A DNA stretch of 27,444 bases, taken from NCBI GenBank assembly GCA_026260175.1, contig JAKCWW010007990.1, positions 1-27,444 of the forward strand, in the 5' to 3' direction. This document shows, one piece after another, positions 26,545-27,444 of the stretch (position 1 is its first letter; every line of letters begins with the position of its first letter). The position numbers were made by a program, and so were the translations under genes. Origin of the DNA: Reticulitermes lucifugus (taxonomy: Eukaryota; Arthropoda; Insecta; Blattodea; Rhinotermitidae). The notes below the pieces were generated by a model that was not told the origin of the DNA, ran no database searches, and saw only the letters and a program-made list of their open reading frames with translations.

Positions 26545-27252
26545 CACCAGAACCCCAAATTAAGGTTTCTTAATTTAAAATTTTCCCAAATTTTAGGTTA
26601 ATTTTTTATGGCCCTGGCCAAAACCCCATATAAATTATGCACAACCTTTCTTGATTTTTGGGTTTTCCTGCATTTAAGACAAAAAAAAATCTTGGTCCCT
26701 ACAGCATTTGGGAGATTCAGTTTGGGGTGTGTGATTACACTTCTGGAGTTTAGGTTGCATAAATAATGCCATGATCATGTGCACATGAAGTAAGTAAGGT
26801 CAAAATTCACTGCACACTATTGCATCACTGTACAATCAACTTTCAAGAGTCAGCATGCATGTGATTGGTCCAAAAGCCCACTGCAAGAGCCATTTACATA
26901 TAAGCATATTTCTAACTCAGCACTGTTATTGGATGATCACAGGTCATTGATCTAAGCTCCCTTCTGTTCATCACAAACAACAATGACAGAAAAATGATGC
27001 AGAGAATGTCTTGTGCAGTGAAACACTAATTTTGGTTCTTAGTGTTTTATGTTCCATAAAATAAATATAAAAATATAAACATACAATGGATTGACAAACA
27101 CATTACATTTAAATTTAGAGTGAATATAATGTTCCTGTAACCTCAGGAGTAATTTTCTGCTTGATTCTGTCACAACCCCTATATAAGATTTTTCTTGGTT
27201 TAAGATATAAAAAGCTCGTCTCCCAAAAAAATCTTAAATGGGGGTTCTACTG
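26545..27252. mobile_element. Probable pogo-like MITE in a NUB1 intron
   Basis: Left end CACCAGAACCCCAAATTAAG; right end reverse complement CAGTAGAACCCCCATTTAAG; TA flanks at 26543-26544 and 27253-27254. The ends are imperfect but aligned, and the AGAACCCC core is typical of Tigger/pogo-type termini. About 708 bases, no transposase seen. Confidence 0.55.
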
Positions 27253-27444
27253 TATAGTCACAAGGGTTTCTATCTGGCAGCATGGTGATCATAACCTTTT
27301 CTTGAAGAGCACTGGGTATTGGTTTGACAGAACATTTTCCTTGGGAATATAATGAAAAAACTAAGACACGGATAATCTGAGAATTTGAGAAAGGAGATGC
27401 CATCTCGTTGTTAAAAGAGTCTTTTCCTGGAAACTTCCCCAGCA

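Noticed and set aside
1..27444. CRISPR array, operons or prokaryotic-type defence system
   Set aside because: Spliced genes and eukaryotic transposons throughout; no regularly spaced repeats.

Overview
This is a piece of a eukaryotic, almost certainly insect, nuclear genome. It is AT-rich, has short coding exons separated by kilobase-scale introns with GT...AG borders, and is densely seeded with transposon relics: non-LTR retrotransposons, tRNA-derived SINEs, mariner, hAT and Tigger/pogo-like elements. The style of the retroposons suggests a cockroach- or termite-like genome (Blattodea), but that is a guess from repeat style and no gene here fixes the species. Two assembly gaps (N runs) are present.

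Two protein-coding genes can be supported, both cut by the window edge and arranged tail to tail. (1) On the + strand, six exons between 4612 and 19415, and probably a seventh at 21535-21731, encode the C-terminal half (about 378 residues) of a 'nose resistant to fluoxetine 6' (NRF-6)-like multi-pass membrane acyltransferase (acyltransferase 3 family). All exon junctions keep the reading frame. The N-terminal exons lie upstream of the window. (2) On the - strand, exons at 26149-26020 and 25911-25682 encode the last UBA domain and the C-terminus of a NUB1 (NEDD8 ultimate buster 1)-like proteasome adaptor. Its upstream exons lie beyond 27444.

Layout: 1-92 is a SINE 3' end. 93-4611 is upstream intron or flank with microsatellites, a G-quadruplex-like G tract, GC-rich duplicated blocks and an unclassified repeat (3333-3705). 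4612-4786 is NRF-6 exon A. The next intron (4787-9368) holds a mariner relic (about 7075-6195, - strand) broken by a SINE, and a second copy of the unclassified repeat. 9369-9547, 12569-12704, 14557-14761, 15518-15660 and 19313-19415 are exons B to F. The E-F intron holds a decayed non-LTR retrotransposon (about 18285-16860, - strand) split by a SINE with perfect target-site duplications and by a foldback insertion over the 80-N gap. 19951-20573 is a hAT-type non-autonomous element with 8-bp target-site duplications. 22455-22725 is a LINE 3' tail, 22987-23636 an internally deleted Tigger-like element with terminal inverted repeats and part of its transposase, and 23729-24021 a SINE. 25682-26149 carries the NUB1 exons, and 26545-27252 a probable pogo-like MITE in the next NUB1 intron.

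The two genes have no obvious functional link. The window is best read as two ordinary host genes in a repeat-rich landscape with several well-resolved nested insertions. I found no CRISPR array, operon, functional RNA gene or convincing new biological system. The most useful points are the reconstructed NRF-6-like gene with an alternative C-terminus and the insertions dated relative to each other by nesting.
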